From the NCBI GenBank assembly GCA_963576735.1, contig OY755177.1:5828001-5892000 (forward strand): DNA of 64,000 bases. The letters run 5' to 3'. Position numbers and translations under genes: made by a program. The notes beneath the pieces were generated by a model. It ran no database searches, was not told the origin of the DNA, and saw only the letters and a program-made list of their open reading frames with translations. Of this stretch, positions 11,005 to 22,373 are shown piece after piece (position 1 is the stretch's first letter; each line of letters begins with the position of its first letter). This DNA comes from Bedellia somnulentella (Eukaryota > Arthropoda > Insecta > Lepidoptera > Bedelliidae).

Positions 11005-11870
11005 GAACAAAAACTTGTATGCGATTACATTGCGATAGAGCCCATCGCCTTTTGGATACGTGCAGTTGACTTGATGAGAATCAGCAATCAGAAACTTTTT
11101 CGGGTTTCATTACGTAATTTGGTTTGTTAAAATAAATAACTATAGGTTTTTCTTGACACATGGTCTTTTAAAGTACAAAAATAATAAATAGTTTTAAATA
11201 TGAAAGAGCAGCAACTTTCTGTTCAACAAAATAATGGTGGACAGAGATGTGTGGGTTCAAAATTGTGAGGCCTTTGCCAAGCAGTGGGATACAAATTAGG
11301 CTATTTAAAAAAAAATATAAAAAAATATTGGTATAGATGGACTTTAAGTAAAATTTAAAACAACAGATTTCCAACCATTCCATTAAGTATCGTTGCTAAT
11401 TTTTTTTTAAGACTGTCATAAGTGTCATAACATCATAAGGTAACACACAAGTAATGTGATAAAGGCTTTTACCTATATCCAGATGTTAATGTATGATCCA
11501 CAAACAAAACGATGTCAGTTGCTTGGCATAATATACCATAAAAAATATAATAATCGAATGATTCTAACACTTAATGTTGCTAATGAATACAGTTCGTGGT
11601 TTAATTAGAATTGTAGATGTTATGCAAAATATTATATAAAAAGCGAATCAAATTAAAAAAAAGATATTGTGTAAATGTTAATTAATGTAGCATAGTTGAT
11701 AAGAAAATAAAAGTAAGTAAGTGAAACATGGCAAAGGAGTATAGTTTTATTACAATCGTGAACTGTAAAGTTTGCGATAACATTGTGGCAACAATTTATA
11801 AGAAAACTTGTCTCGCTCTATGTGAGTAACAAACAATTAGGCTCATACACTTTATACTTACTAGAGGCCT
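11005..11870. other. AT-rich stretch, nothing recognised
   Basis: No repeat family or exon candidate was identified. Confidence 0.5.
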
Positions 11871-11877
11871 AGCGCAA

Positions 11878-11993
11878 GCGCTATTTTATCGTCAATAATA
11901 GAATGAGATGACAGTATAGGATACTAGTGAAAGTGTGAAAGAGATAGCTGTTTTATAACACGCGATATCTAGTTAAAAGATCGTTCGTACTAG
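11878..11993. mobile_element. MITE-2 copy
   Basis: It begins CCTAGCGCAAGCGCTATTTT and ends TTAAAAGATCGTTCGTACTA followed by G, which is the inverted counterpart. The centre includes TAGAATGAGATGACAGTATA, shared with the copies at 34.5, 44.4 and 61.2 kb. No target duplication could be fixed. Confidence 0.8.
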
Positions 11994-12198
11994 CTATGCA
12001 GATGTTTATTACATAAACCTGTGGCATAAAAATTACACAATATTTCCCAATGAAAAAGTTTGTATCTCACGGGTAAATCATTTTCGGGGTATCTGATTTC
12101 GAAACGTTTAATTTACCATTTACTGTATGGTTTAAGAATCATACAATATTTTGCATTATTACACCATTACATTATATTAACCATATATTAACTTTGTA

Positions 12199-12447
12199 TG
12201 CTGTGTAGTGTCGGCTTAGAATAGCACTACCCCATTTCTTCCGGTGGGTGTACGTAAGAGGCGACTAACGGTATTGGGGCTTTTAAGGGATTTTTCGGCG
12301 ATGCGGTTGGAGACGCATCACCAACAACCTTTATTTTACCATCTTTTCCCCACTTAACTTCCAAAAGTGGCTGTGGAATTTCTAATTCCTTAGCTCTGGC
12401 TACCCCTTCTAGGGATTTATAGCCGTGAGTATATGTATGTATGTATG
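12199..12447 (+). mobile_element. SINE-1 full-length reference copy (subfamily a)
   Basis: TAACTTTGTA flanks the element exactly at 12189-12198 and 12448-12457. It runs from TGCTGTGTAGTGTCGGC to GCCGTGAGTATATG and TATG repeats. A box-B-like GCGGTTGGAGACGCATC lies about 120 bases in, but a clear box A is not evident, so Pol III origin is only suspected. The 3' end folds as CCCTTCTAGGG. Subfamily a is marked by ACAACCTTTATTTTACC and CTAATTCCTTAGCTCTG. Confidence 0.93.
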
Positions 12448-12840
12448 TAACTTTGTAGAAACTTCATCTTGACTGTGGTCACTATTCTCTATATAAATAC
12501 TAACGAGGATATGTACATATTTCTATTTAATACAATACTGCCCATGGATTGGATGAAAAACATAAGAATATGCAGCCACTGCCAATCATGATACATCTCC
12601 AAAAAATAATCTGGTGCAATTTTATCACATACTACCATAATTTGACCCAACCTTTTTAGTTAGTAATAACTAAATGAAGACATAAAAAATTATAAACTCA
12701 ATTTACGGCAATAGTTTAATCAACCCAATCGAAATCTGTAATTAATTTCGCAACTCATTAACTTTGATTAGAGTTGACTACTGGCACAACACGTGGCAAG
12801 TTCTATTGCAAGTTCATTTACATATCAAGACATCATTTTT

Positions 12841-13091
12841 GCCGTGTAGTGTCGGCTCAGAGTAACACTACCCCATTTCTACCCGTGGGTGATCATAAGA
12901 GGCGACTAAGGGTTTAGGGGCTTTTTAAGTGATTTTTGGGCGATGTGGTTGGCGACCCGTCACCAAAAACATTTATTATTACTATCTTTTCCCCAATCAA
13001 CTTCCAAAAGTGGCTGAAGAATTTCTTATTCCAAAGCTCTGGCTACCCCGTTAAGGGATTTATAGCCGTGAGTATATGTATGAATGTATGT
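12841..13091 (+). mobile_element. SINE-1 full-length copy (subfamily c) with 11-bp duplication
   Basis: ACATCATTTTT occurs at 12830-12840 and 13092-13102. Diagnostic bases differ from the 12.2-kb copy: CAAAAACATTTATTATTAC, a 'TTCCAAAGCTCTGGCT' segment and the end loop CCCGTTAAGGG. The GGG/CCC stem is retained although the loop changed. Confidence 0.93.
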
Positions 13092-13294
13092 ACATCATTT
13101 TTATACATGCATACTTAGATATACTCACGCTATTAAATCTCAATGGCGTAGGCTAAGTCTATCGAACGCCATTTGTTATTAATTCTGTATAATGTTTATT
13201 ATTTTGACTTAAACAGTTAGTATTTATGACCACCAGTCATTAGTTATTGAAAACAGTGAAACGTGAATAAAATTGTTACAAAGATTTGTCACTT

Positions 13295-13466
13295 ATAATC
13301 GGTCCTGACTGAAAATCAGTATTGTGAGTGAATCTCATAACTTCATGCTGAGTCTGGGCCTTTTCGACTTAAGGGTATAGTCTGATGTACTGTTGTTTTA
13401 TGTTTTCTGATGAATTCTGTACTCTTAATGCGAATAAATGTGTCTTCTTTCTTTCTTTCTTTCACT
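13295..13466 (+). mobile_element. LINE 3' untranslated end with AATAAA and CTTT repeat
   Basis: GTCCTGACTGAAAATCAGT opens the segment. It continues to CGAATAAATGTGTCTTC and (CTTT)4, the same terminal layout as at 2826-2893. It is probably the 3' UTR of a jockey- or R1-like element; the assignment rests on layout, not on coding sequence. Confidence 0.55.
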
Positions 13467-13845
13467 TTGTACCATATCCTGGCGAACTTCTCGATCTTTG
13501 CCTAGATTCATTATGTGATGACACTTTACGCCATAACAATTATCATTGATTTAATTAAGATCAAGTTTATTGTAGTATTATGCCAGTTAGGTCAAATCAA
13601 ATCGTTGCAGTGTTGTATTTATAACAGGGCGATATTTAGTCTTGAAATTATTCTTTGAGTATTTATATTACTTCTTTGATAACAGGTTTTAGAGAAAGTG
13701 GATGAATGAAAGACTGCAAAATAATTAAGACTAAATACATCTTACAATACATAGTTAGGTTCGTAACCCGCACCATTCAATCGGTATTTCAGTGATAATA
13801 ATTATAAACAAAATATTGTTTAATTAATTACAAGAAAATTTATCA

Positions 13846-14022
13846 AGGTTGTTACTATGAGGAAAAACATCGTGAGGAATGGTTCTACATGGTTTAGTTG
13901 CACTTAGTTATATGACAGTGTACCCGTGAGAAACAGCGTGGCCTTACTGACGTGGCGTGACTTACGCCTATACTTCACTGTCCAAGCAAAAACGTGACTT
14001 TTTTGTCATGTGATGTTTAGAA
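13846..14022 (+). mobile_element. SINE-2 body fragment
   Basis: It runs from TGAGGAAAAACATCGTGAGG to GTCATGTGATGTTTAGAA. The 3' hairpin and tail are replaced by the LINE coding fragment that begins at about 14023. Confidence 0.75.
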
Positions 14023-14310
14023 TTAAATCCTGGTCTTTGACTGATGCGCAAAGGTTCAGACTCGGGGTTTGCGAAAGACACATGGAGCATAGCACTCTCG
14101 GAGTCCGGCTCTTAGACAGAGTCCAGAATATGGAGTTGCACTCAAACACCCAAATTACAATATTACAAGTGGGACTGAGAAAAGATGGTGTGACGAACTG
14201 GGCCTCTGGGACAAGAACTGTCGAAAGACCACTCAAGGCCGCCTGGAGTGGAAGAAGGGAAGAGCTTTGCTATGTTTTGACTAGGAGTGGGACACTCAGT
14301 GCAATCACGT
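14023..14310 (+). pseudogene. LINE reverse transcriptase C-terminal fragment
   Basis: The frame open from 14010 to 14315 reads SWSLTDAQRFRLGVCERHME, then STLGVRLLDRVQNMEL and later AAWSGRREELC. This matches the region after the RT catalytic core in lepidopteran non-LTR polyproteins (…R-AMERAMLGVSLRDRIRN-like). It is a short relic with no RT catalytic motif and is unrelated to the adjacent SINE-2. No intact parent is in the window. Confidence 0.7.
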
Positions 14311-14689
14311 TGTAGCCGACTGATTTTTCTATTAAATTTATTAGATTTTTATGAACAAAAAAGCAGACCATTATAGCAAGAGCATACGTGTTTCAAACGA
14401 TAAATTGATCATTACGGCTTTTTACGAGAGAAGTGTCAAGAATAAATTAATATAATTAAATTAATAGTGAACTATCTTCCATTAAACAAGCTGTTAAATT
14501 TTATACACAAAAATAATTTCTTTAATCAAACTTAAATTATTTAAAAAAAAATACTATGATCGGATTAACTATATGGTTTTAAAATCTTGTTTTCTTGTAT
14601 ACGCTAGTCTAGGTTTAAAAATATTACCATTTAAATAACGTTCTCTGAAATATGTTTACCTACTTTTTTTATACCTTGATACATTTAAG

Positions 14690-14832
14690 CGGCAATGCCT
14701 ACCCCAATGGGAACTAACGGCGGGAGTATATGGTATACAATTAACCTTTTATTCTTCATACTTCAGAAGCCTGCCTTTTTGAGCACATTTTCGTTGGATC
14801 TTATATGTCCCCCTTGGTCTTCTGAGATTACT
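14690..14832. mobile_element. RTE-like LINE ends, two pieces in opposite orientation
   Basis: 14690-14728 is the + strand end (GCCTACCCCAATGGGAACTA then CGGCGGGAGTATATGG). 14738-14832 is a minus-strand piece from farther upstream (CTTCATACTTCAGAAGCCTG). The inverted order could reflect 5' inversion during retroposition (twin priming) or later rearrangement. Confidence 0.65.
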
Positions 14833-14839
14833 ATTCATT

Positions 14840-15420
14840 TTGTGTTTACATACAGACTAATTCACCAATATTCCTTTCTTTTTCTTTTCAATTTAATTAC
14901 ATATATATCAAATATTAAAATCTGTGAAAATGATGATCAATATTGTAAGTTTTAGAAGTTAATGTGGATTCACCAATGTATACTTTGTTCATAAAATATT
15001 TATTGCGTTGGGATTTCTAGAGTATGGGAAATATTTTGGCCATCACCAAAAAGACAACTAAACTTTTTGAAGTAAAAGATTTTAAAATAAATTGGCATCA
15101 TCGTCCCTCCTCTTTGCCCTTGTGTTTCGCTAGTAGATGAAGATATCTATGTATAACTCATATATTTATAATTCACTAGCAATTAAAATTGAAATAGCAA
15201 CATACACGATAGTTGACATGATATATTATCCTTAAATTTATTGAACAAGTTATACTAATTCACACTACACATCTCTAACAAAACCAGATGCTTAAATTTA
15301 AATATTCCAGTGTCAACGAGTCTTTTTTTAAATTAATTTCGTTTTATTTATAGACTTGGCAGTTTTCACAGAAAGAACAAGTTTTGGATTTATTGCAGAA
15401 TGTAAAGGAAATATACTAAA
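14840..15420. other. AT-rich stretch, nothing recognised
   Basis: No family or exon was identified. Confidence 0.5.
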
Positions 15421-15422
15421 AA

Positions 15423-15676
15423 ATACATACATACATACATATACTCACGGCTATAAATCCCTTAACGGGGTAGCCAGAGCTTTGGAATGAGAAATTCCTC
15501 AGTCACTTTTGGAAGTTGATAGGGGAAAAGCTAGTAATAATAAATGTTTTTGGTGACGGATCTCCAACCACATCGCCCGAAAATCACTTAAAAACCCCCT
15601 ATACCCTTAGTCGCCTCTTACGATCACCCACGGGTAGAACTGGGGTAGTATTATTCTAAGCCGACACTACACAGCA
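15423..15676 (-). mobile_element. SINE-1 full-length copy (subfamily c)
   Basis: It has a complete structure from the TATG tail (at left) to GCTGTGTAGTGTCGGC (at right). It has the subfamily c loop CCCGTTAAGGG and the AGCTTTGGAATGAG segment. The flanks are A-rich, so the duplication is ambiguous. Confidence 0.9.
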
Positions 15677-15740
15677 AAAAAATTTAGAAGAGTATATTAT
15701 AATGAGCTTGGTAATTTGTATTGATTATTTGACATACCAA

Positions 15741-15993
15741 CTGTGATAGCTCAGTGCGTAGATCACCGCTTATCGTGCAGACGATGACGGTTCAAACTCC
15801 GGTCGGGCCTACACCAATGTGTCTTTTCAAAAGTCACTTGTGTGGTTAATTTATCATGGTTATTAACGGTGAGGGAAAACATCGTGAGGAAAATAAACGG
15901 CAACAGCCCCTGTCGCGTGAGTACACCGTCCAAGCTATGATGTTCAGAAGTATAAGTCTGCCAACCCCTTCTGGGATATACGGCGAGAATTTT
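15741..15993 (+). mobile_element. SINE-2 copy with head and internal deletions
   Basis: The tRNA-like head is intact: TAGCTCAGTGCGTAGATCAC and box B GGTTCAAACTCC. About 100 bases of the body are missing in two deletions. The 3' end reads CTGCCAACCCCTTCTGGGAT and ACGGCGAGAA. Confidence 0.88.
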
Positions 15994-15999
15994 AAATAA

Positions 16000-16620
16000 T
16001 ATAAGTTTTGGCACTATTAATGTCCTAAACTAAAACAGCCACTTCTCTTTGTTATTCCTAAATCCAGCCAGCAAAGCTCATGATTATACCTATATAGTGA
16101 AGTTACAATTACTTAACATTCGCAAACATTTTAAAAATAGTTTCATTCAACAAAGATAGTTAACCCGTCAGCCTCGCCTCGGGAAAGTAAACAATTCCGA
16201 ACAATTTGCTTAAAAGCTCCATAAGGTCACGTGTTTCCATTGTCTTATATATGTAACTAGTTGCTACCAAAATTACCTAGCTGTTTTTACTTATAGCTAT
16301 TATTTTATAAAGAGTACGCTGTAAGGATCACCGGTGGTTGAAGTCAAACTAAGAAACACTCGAAAACTTTCTGATTGACTTAGCCATTCAGTAAGACAGC
16401 TCTGGCAAGAGATGCGTTAGTGATATTTTAAACCATTAACACATGGATTCAAAACGAAAAGTAACAATAAATTTAAATTACATCAATCAAATATTTCACA
16501 AAAACTAGTAAATATATAGCATTAACATATTATCACACCTTCTAGCGAAATAAAAAAGCTCGATATTTGATTAGATTAAAAGGCAAAGCTCGAAGTGTAT
16601 AAACAATGAAGCTCGAAAGG
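16000..16620. other. AT-rich stretch, nothing recognised
   Basis: Nothing assignable was seen. Confidence 0.5.
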
Positions 16621-16623
16621 TGT

Positions 16624-16697
16624 GCAAGGATCGTACAAAGTAGCGATTCATGGTTTCTGCCTACTCCATTAGAAACTAGCAGCCAGAGTATGAATGT
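16624..16697 (+). mobile_element. RTE-like LINE 3' fragment
   Basis: Begins GCAAGGATCGTACAAAGTAG and ends CTGCCTACTCCATTAGAAAC and CAGAGTATGAATG. It is short and decayed. Confidence 0.7.
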
Positions 16698-17199
16698 TTA
16701 CAGTTGATGAGAAAAAAACAAACAAGTACAATAAATCATCGATCCGTTGAGAAAACTAAGATTATGATTATTATATTATCTGCAAGACTGTAAAAATACG
16801 TAAATATAGTTGTAATATGGCAACGGTAATCGTTAAAACATAAATAACAAATGATTTTGAATTACGTATTTACATCTTTTCAATTTGCAATTTCATTTCA
16901 ATTTAAAGATGGCAATCAATATATAAAATAAAAATCGTCTAGCAACTTTTAGCGTTGTGTATGACTCATATTCAGATTAAAATTCTTTGTCTAATTTGCA
17001 CCCCTCGTAGACAGACTGTCTGGTGAAAGGTTAGGGCTGTGTTGCAGTACAAGGAAATTTTCTATACAAATGTATAAGTTTTTGCTTAGAATTTACATAT
17101 TTAGTCATAATAAAGTTAAGGTGATTTTTCGGTGTTTTAACTGCACACTGTGACTGAGGCCCAAACCGATTAACACTATTAAAAAAAACATATTTAAGC

Positions 17200-17312
17200 G
17201 CATGCCATTAATTGCCTTTTTGCTAAGGGGCGGGACTATCCATCGCCATTTTGTACGATCCTGGCCAAACTGTCGTGTTACATCTACGTTCATCGTTCAT
17301 TCCCTTTTATTT
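17200..17312 (-). mobile_element. RTE-like LINE 3' fragment
   Basis: On the minus strand it reads AATGAACGATGAACGTAGAT, then the QDRTKW segment and a degraded end in which the hairpin is lost. It underlies a 62-codon minus frame ending in the same motif. Confidence 0.7.
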
Positions 17313-17314
17313 TT

Positions 17315-18935
17315 AGATTTTGGATACCGGTTTTTTAAGCCACAAACATATAAATATTTCATGAATGGCATATGATTTAAAACTAAAACTTTAGATATTG
17401 GTTTTGGAGGACATGTGAATCACTTAAAAGTTTTTGCGATTTAATTTTCAAATTTGATTTATTAATATCGTAATGATAACAAAAGAACATACGTCATGTT
17501 AATGAATAGTAAATCTCAAAACAGAGACGTGATCTCTTAATACATGCATATATTCTGCTGATTTCCAGAAAAGGAAGATAAATATGGAAATTTTGTACAA
17601 GAGCACGTGACCAGAAATAACACCAATGTATAAATTAGTATACTATACAGTTTTCAAACAAAAAGACATGTTTTTAATAGCAATAAACGCCAAACTAATG
17701 TAGATTAAGTTTTCACAAAATCTATAACAAGATACTAATCAATATAAACCCGTCGTATGCCTACATTTTATTTATTCCACTTTGCAAATGCCAGAAGTGA
17801 TGGATCTAGAATTCCTCATCTTTGACAAAAAAAACTATAATGCGAGAACACTTTTGATTTAAAAAAATATTGCGTGAATCCTAACTACTCATTTATGAAA
17901 ATGGTGTGAGAAGCGCTCAAAGCTAAGTTTAGATATCCTTTGGTCGTACGTTCTTAAGAGCAAATATCCGTGTTAATGCCATTAGCAGTACCACTCGACG
18001 ATCCTAATAAATATTTGCTCAAGGACACTTGTATTTGCTTAAACTGACACCAACATGTACAAAATACTCGAAAAAAGCTTTGCTAATTGTTGAAAAACTA
18101 TTGATTATGTTGACAAAGAGTGAATAATAAAATTTAAGCCGCAATGCGTTATAACTTTTTTTACACTGTGAATTAATATGATTATAATTTTTCGTGTGGA
18201 TTTAAGAGTGACTATAAAATAGACTTTACTATAGTTTTCTTTCATAATTTTATGTATGCTTACAAAGTTTCTAAAGTATAACTTAAACCGTCGTCGTCGG
18301 TCTTAGCTACTATCGCGGTAGTAAGTCTTTGGTCTGCCGAACTGAATTAGGTCAGCTTGGACTTTAGCCAAACTACCTTATTGAGAGTAGGCACCTAACC
18401 TTCGGTGGGGAGAAATGGAATATGATGATTATGAATAACTAACCTCCTAACCTGATGTCCAGGACTCGGTCCTTTAAGAGATAGTTAGAGCACACAGAAT
18501 GGACATCAATAAATTGAAATGGAGCCTTAAATTGAAAACCAGCTTACTTTTTCGTTGTTCAGAAGTCGTTTAATTTATTCAGTAAACCACTCTAAGGTGA
18601 TCACTTACATAGTGACTAGGTTTTATATTTTCTATTCTTGCGAATACTGTACTCAAATATTTCGAAATAACTTAAGCAAGAATAAAGTAGAGGATAATTA
18701 CGCAGCGACAGATGTCTAAGAACAGTTATGTAAATTGGACACGTAATTTGTTGGACCTCCCATTATACATAGTAGACCTCTTTGTTGTCATATTTGCTAT
18801 TATTTAATCATAACTTCACGTCAAGTGATTTTTTTTTCGTAAAATTCCACTTATATGAGTATATGAACCGTAAACATTGTCTCTATAGTTGGAATAAGCA
18901 AATTTATTTTCCGTACTTTGCGATTCCACTGGTTT
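17315..18935. other. Mostly unrecognised; GC-richer patch at 18280-18500
   Basis: The patch includes CCGTCGTCGTCGGTCTTAGC and TTCGGTGGGGAGAAATGG followed by ATGATGATT-type sequence. It resembles a non-LTR 3' UTR with a trinucleotide tail, but no coding part confirms this. The rest shows nothing. Confidence 0.35.
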
Positions 18936-18937
18936 TT

Positions 18938-19095
18938 GCACTCACGCCATTATTTATATTGACAGATAGAGACTATCGATCGCCACTTTGTACGATCCTG
19001 GCATACCTCTTTAGTTCTTAGCTCTTTTATCCTTCATACTTCGGACACCTTCCTTTCGAGCAAACACTCTATTTGGTCCGAATGATTATACTAGC
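18938..19095 (-). mobile_element. RTE-like LINE 3' fragment
   Basis: On the plus strand it shows CTATCGATCGCCACTTTGTA and TTCGGACACCTTCCTTTCG. It is the standard 3' segment, here with a damaged hairpin (GTTCCCATTGG replaced). Confidence 0.8.
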
Positions 19096-19310
19096 TTTCA
19101 TTAAATTACACTATTTTATAATTTCTCATTCTAATAATAATCGTTGATGCAAGCGAAGCTTGATATTATTGTAAGACGAATAAGGTCAACGTCATCAAGG
19201 GGAAAAGGTTATGAGTAAATGCCATGTTTTGTGCTGTTTGTGCTTGTTGTGATTTAGTTGTGTTCTACCTCTGCTGTGTTTTTCTTATAAATCATATAGA
19301 AGAAGGTACG

Positions 19311-19592
19311 ACATACATACATACATACATATACTCACGGCTATAAATCCCTAAATCCCTAGAAGAGGTAGCCAGAGCTAAGGAATAAGAAATTCCTCAG
19401 CCACTTTTGGAAAGTTAAGTGGGGAGAAGATGGTTAAATAAAGGTTGTTGGTGATGGGTCTCCAACCGCATCGCCCAAAAATTCCTTAAAAAGCCCCAAT
19501 ACCGTTAGTTACCTCTTACGTACACCCATCGGAAGAAATGGGGTAGTGCTATTCTAAGCCGACACTACACAGCACAGCCGACACTACACAGC
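19311..19592 (-). mobile_element. SINE-1 copy with short internal duplications
   Basis: A nearly complete subfamily a copy. Seven bases are duplicated near the 3' hairpin (AAATCCCTAAATCCCT), and the 5' terminal GCCGACACTACACAGCAC unit is present twice at 19558-19592. AGAAGAAG borders both sides, a possible target duplication. Confidence 0.88.
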
Positions 19593-19721
19593 ACAAGAAG
19601 AAGATATTGCATTATTTATACTGAGAATGCTGAATGCTGGTGTGTGGTGCCTGTCATTTATTCCTATGAGTTTGGTAAAGGCGACACAGGTAATGAAGGC
19701 TTTTTCTGTGATTATTGAGTG

Positions 19722-19836
19722 ATCTAACGGAAGCCTATTATCACCTCTTTTCCCACCCAATTCCAAAAGTGGCAGAGGAAATTGTAGTTCAGAAACTCTG
19801 GCTACCCCTTTTTGGGATTTATAACCGTGAGTATAT
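19722..19836 (+). mobile_element. SINE-1 3' part
   Basis: Begins near CACCTCTTTTCCCACCCAAT and ends GGGATTTATAACCGTGAGTA. It is 5'-truncated with subfamily b features (AAACTCTGGCTACCCC, loop CTTTTTGGG). Confidence 0.8.
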
Positions 19837-20286
19837 TAGTGACATAAAAGCAGATTTTTTTATTCTAAACTAGTATTAATGCCACTGTTTGTATTACCCG
19901 CTACAAAAAGTGTTTAAAAATTGGTTTTAAGTCGCTGACGTTGTTACGCTCTAATGCTTCTTAATTGCTGGCCACGATCGAAGTTGTAGCATCATCTTGG
20001 GTTGTTTATTTGTTAATTGAGTTAAGGAAAACACTAATCACTATAAATAACAGCTCATTTATCAATTTCCTACTTAAGTGCGACATTATACTCAAGTGCC
20101 GAGTTAGGTCTTAGGAATTTGTAATTTGCTTAATTGATTCTTTGTTTTTATAAATTTTCCCTTTGAAAACAAGTAGCCATGTGATTAAAACCTTCTTTGA
20201 AACAAAATATTTGAGAGGCATTTTGTGTAAGTTTTTTTTGTACTAAATTTAGGAAATAATGAGACACCTATAATTGTAATGAAAAA

Positions 20287-20532
20287 CATACATATACTCA
20301 CGACTATGAATCCCTATAAGGGGTAGCCAGAGCTAAGAAATAAGAAATTCCTCAGCCACTTTTGGAAGTTGCGTCTTGAAACGATGGTGAAGTTAAGGTT
20401 GTTAGTGATGGGTCTCCAACCGCATCGCCCAAAAATCACTTAAAAGCCCCAATACCGTTAGTCGCCTCTCACGTACACCCACCGGAAGAAATTGGGTAGT
20501 GCTATTCTAAGCCGGCACTACACAGCAAGCAG
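20287..20532 (-). mobile_element. SINE-1 full-length copy with 10-bp duplication
   Basis: TAATGAAAAA is present at 20277-20286 and 20533-20542. A few bases (AGCAG) precede the usual 5' terminus, either untemplated or from a variant start. Subfamily a. Confidence 0.9.
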
Positions 20533-20890
20533 TAATGAAAAAGAATTAACTAAATATGTTTCTTATATCTCATATTCTATATTTTCCATTCTTTTCACAA
20601 TTCATCTTTCAAAACTACCTGTAAATTTTCTAACTCTGAAGCTCTAGGACTCTCACAAAATGAATGATTGATAGTCGCGAGTATGGTAAGTAGGTATATT
20701 ATAAAATATTAAAGTTTTCGAACAAATCAAGTAATCAATTGTCAGTTAACGTGTTTTTCAAATACTAAGCTTAAATACCGGAAGCTATACATTACATATA
20801 CAAAAATATATCCTGATGTATGTTATTTAATTTTAGGAGCATACCTGTTAGTGATAACTTTCTGAAGGAGGGAGAAAGAAGACAGTTCTT

Positions 20891-21016
20891 GTGATTTTTG
20901 GGCGATGCGGTTGGAGACCCATCACCAACAACCTTTATTTCACCATCTTTTCCCCACGCTACTGGTACCTCTGGCTACCCCTTCAAGGGATTCATAGCCG
21001 TGAGTATTATGTATGC
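20891..21016 (+). mobile_element. SINE-1 3' half, 5'-truncated
   Basis: Starts at GTGATTTTTGGGCGATGCGG and continues to GCCGTGAGTATTATGTATG. About 50 bases between CCCCACGC and CTCTGGCTACC are deleted. Confidence 0.85.
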
Positions 21017-21019
21017 ATA

Positions 21020-22245
21020 ATTACACTGAATGCTATACTTTATTTTTTCATTAAAAATATGCTCCAAACTTATTTTAGTAAGCAAAACATTTATTCTCAA
21101 AATGATACGCTGCTCCAGTTTTATCCATATCGATCTTAAATCTGATAAACTTGAATGAAGATATAACAATGATATTTGAAAACAGCGAGAGAATAGTGAC
21201 CCCGTCATGATTCCTCGCTCACATATGCGTGTTATGCTAAACTGCATGTAATAAATGTTAATTCTGTTTCATTACTTGTACAAAATTGCTGTAATTTTCA
21301 TATTGCAGTCACGTTTTTGTGTTGTGTGTCACTCAAAACTCTGTATGAAAATTAATTATTACGAGTATATCCTGACGTTTCCAACTATACTGGGAACTTA
21401 CAAGATGATGTGTTGGTTCTTTTATAGTCTGATTTGGTGTGTTTAATTTCAGTTTCTTTTCAACTTTCGGCCTTAAAATTTTGAAAATTAAAAAAATGGT
21501 CAAAGCAGAATTCCTTATTGTAGGAATCCAGGATTCCAAATTCAATGTTTGAATACCTACTTTTCTACTATTGTAATTCTAAATACAAAACATCTCAAGA
21601 AGGCGACTGATTTATAGTACACTTCGGTTGCGTCAATCTATTCATATGACAGCTAAATTAGTCTTTACTCCTTGGACATAAGGACGTGACAGCTGTCAAT
21701 GTATACAGCTTGGCACGAGCTCGTGTGTACGACACAATTATATGTTATGGTGATAAAGTGTCAGTTGTATTGTTTTTGCATGTAATAAATAAAATTAATA
21801 CTAAGAAGTCTGCAATCACGATATACGATGCAGTGCTTATGTAAATGTATGTATTAATAAAATAAATATGACAAATTGATTGATGAATACTGTCTCAATT
21901 ATTGATGTCGATAATTAACAAATGACTACGTGAAAAACGAGCGGCACAGTGTAGTATAGTAAAAAAATATAATTTATGGTTAATAATGACTTGAAAAAGA
22001 TTTTTTTAACTGCATGATCTATCAAGATTTATTCAATACGATAATAATTGTATCACCTTTGCATAAGTACAGTTAAATATACTTCTAACTATCCCCTTCT
22101 CCTTTTAACTATAGTATTTTGAGTGAATTTCGTAAATGATCTACTGCTTATTTCCACTAAAATTGACGCAATATGACTCCTGATATGAAATTTATAAAAT
22201 ACGAGATTGTGCTTTTTAAAGTCATTTTCACTTTGGGCTTCATTA
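21020..22245. other. AT-rich stretch, nothing recognised
   Basis: A slightly GC-richer patch at 21600-21780 has no features I can name. Confidence 0.45.
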
Positions 22246-22250
22246 AATCG

Positions 22251-22370
22251 TAATAAATAAAGAATAAATAAAGTAAAGAAAAATTTCGACACAGGCGGGA
22301 ATCGAACCCGCGACCTCGGGTATACGCCCCGACGACGCTTTTCTTTCCTTTATTTATTCTTTATTTATTA
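22251..22370 (-). mobile_element. HP-1 second copy: tRNA-like core in inverted arms
   Basis: Arms at 22251-22282 and 22339-22370 are 32-bp inverted repeats with one mismatch. On the minus strand the core reads TCGGGGCGTATACCCGA (arm and loop) and GCGGGTTCGATTCCCGC (perfect T arm with canonical box B). It matches the core at 3.6 kb, but the arms carry different sequence that is still self-complementary. It abuts the repeat starting at 22374. Confidence 0.78.
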
Positions 22371-22373
22371 GTA

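Noticed and set aside
14006..14236. 76-codon minus frame opposite the LINE relic.
   Set aside because: Shadow of the + strand frame, which carries the recognisable RT-end motifs.
22286..22337. A functional tRNA gene on the minus strand.
   Set aside because: T arm and an anticodon-like arm are present, but there is no D arm or pairing acceptor stem, and the same core recurs within a mobile hairpin.
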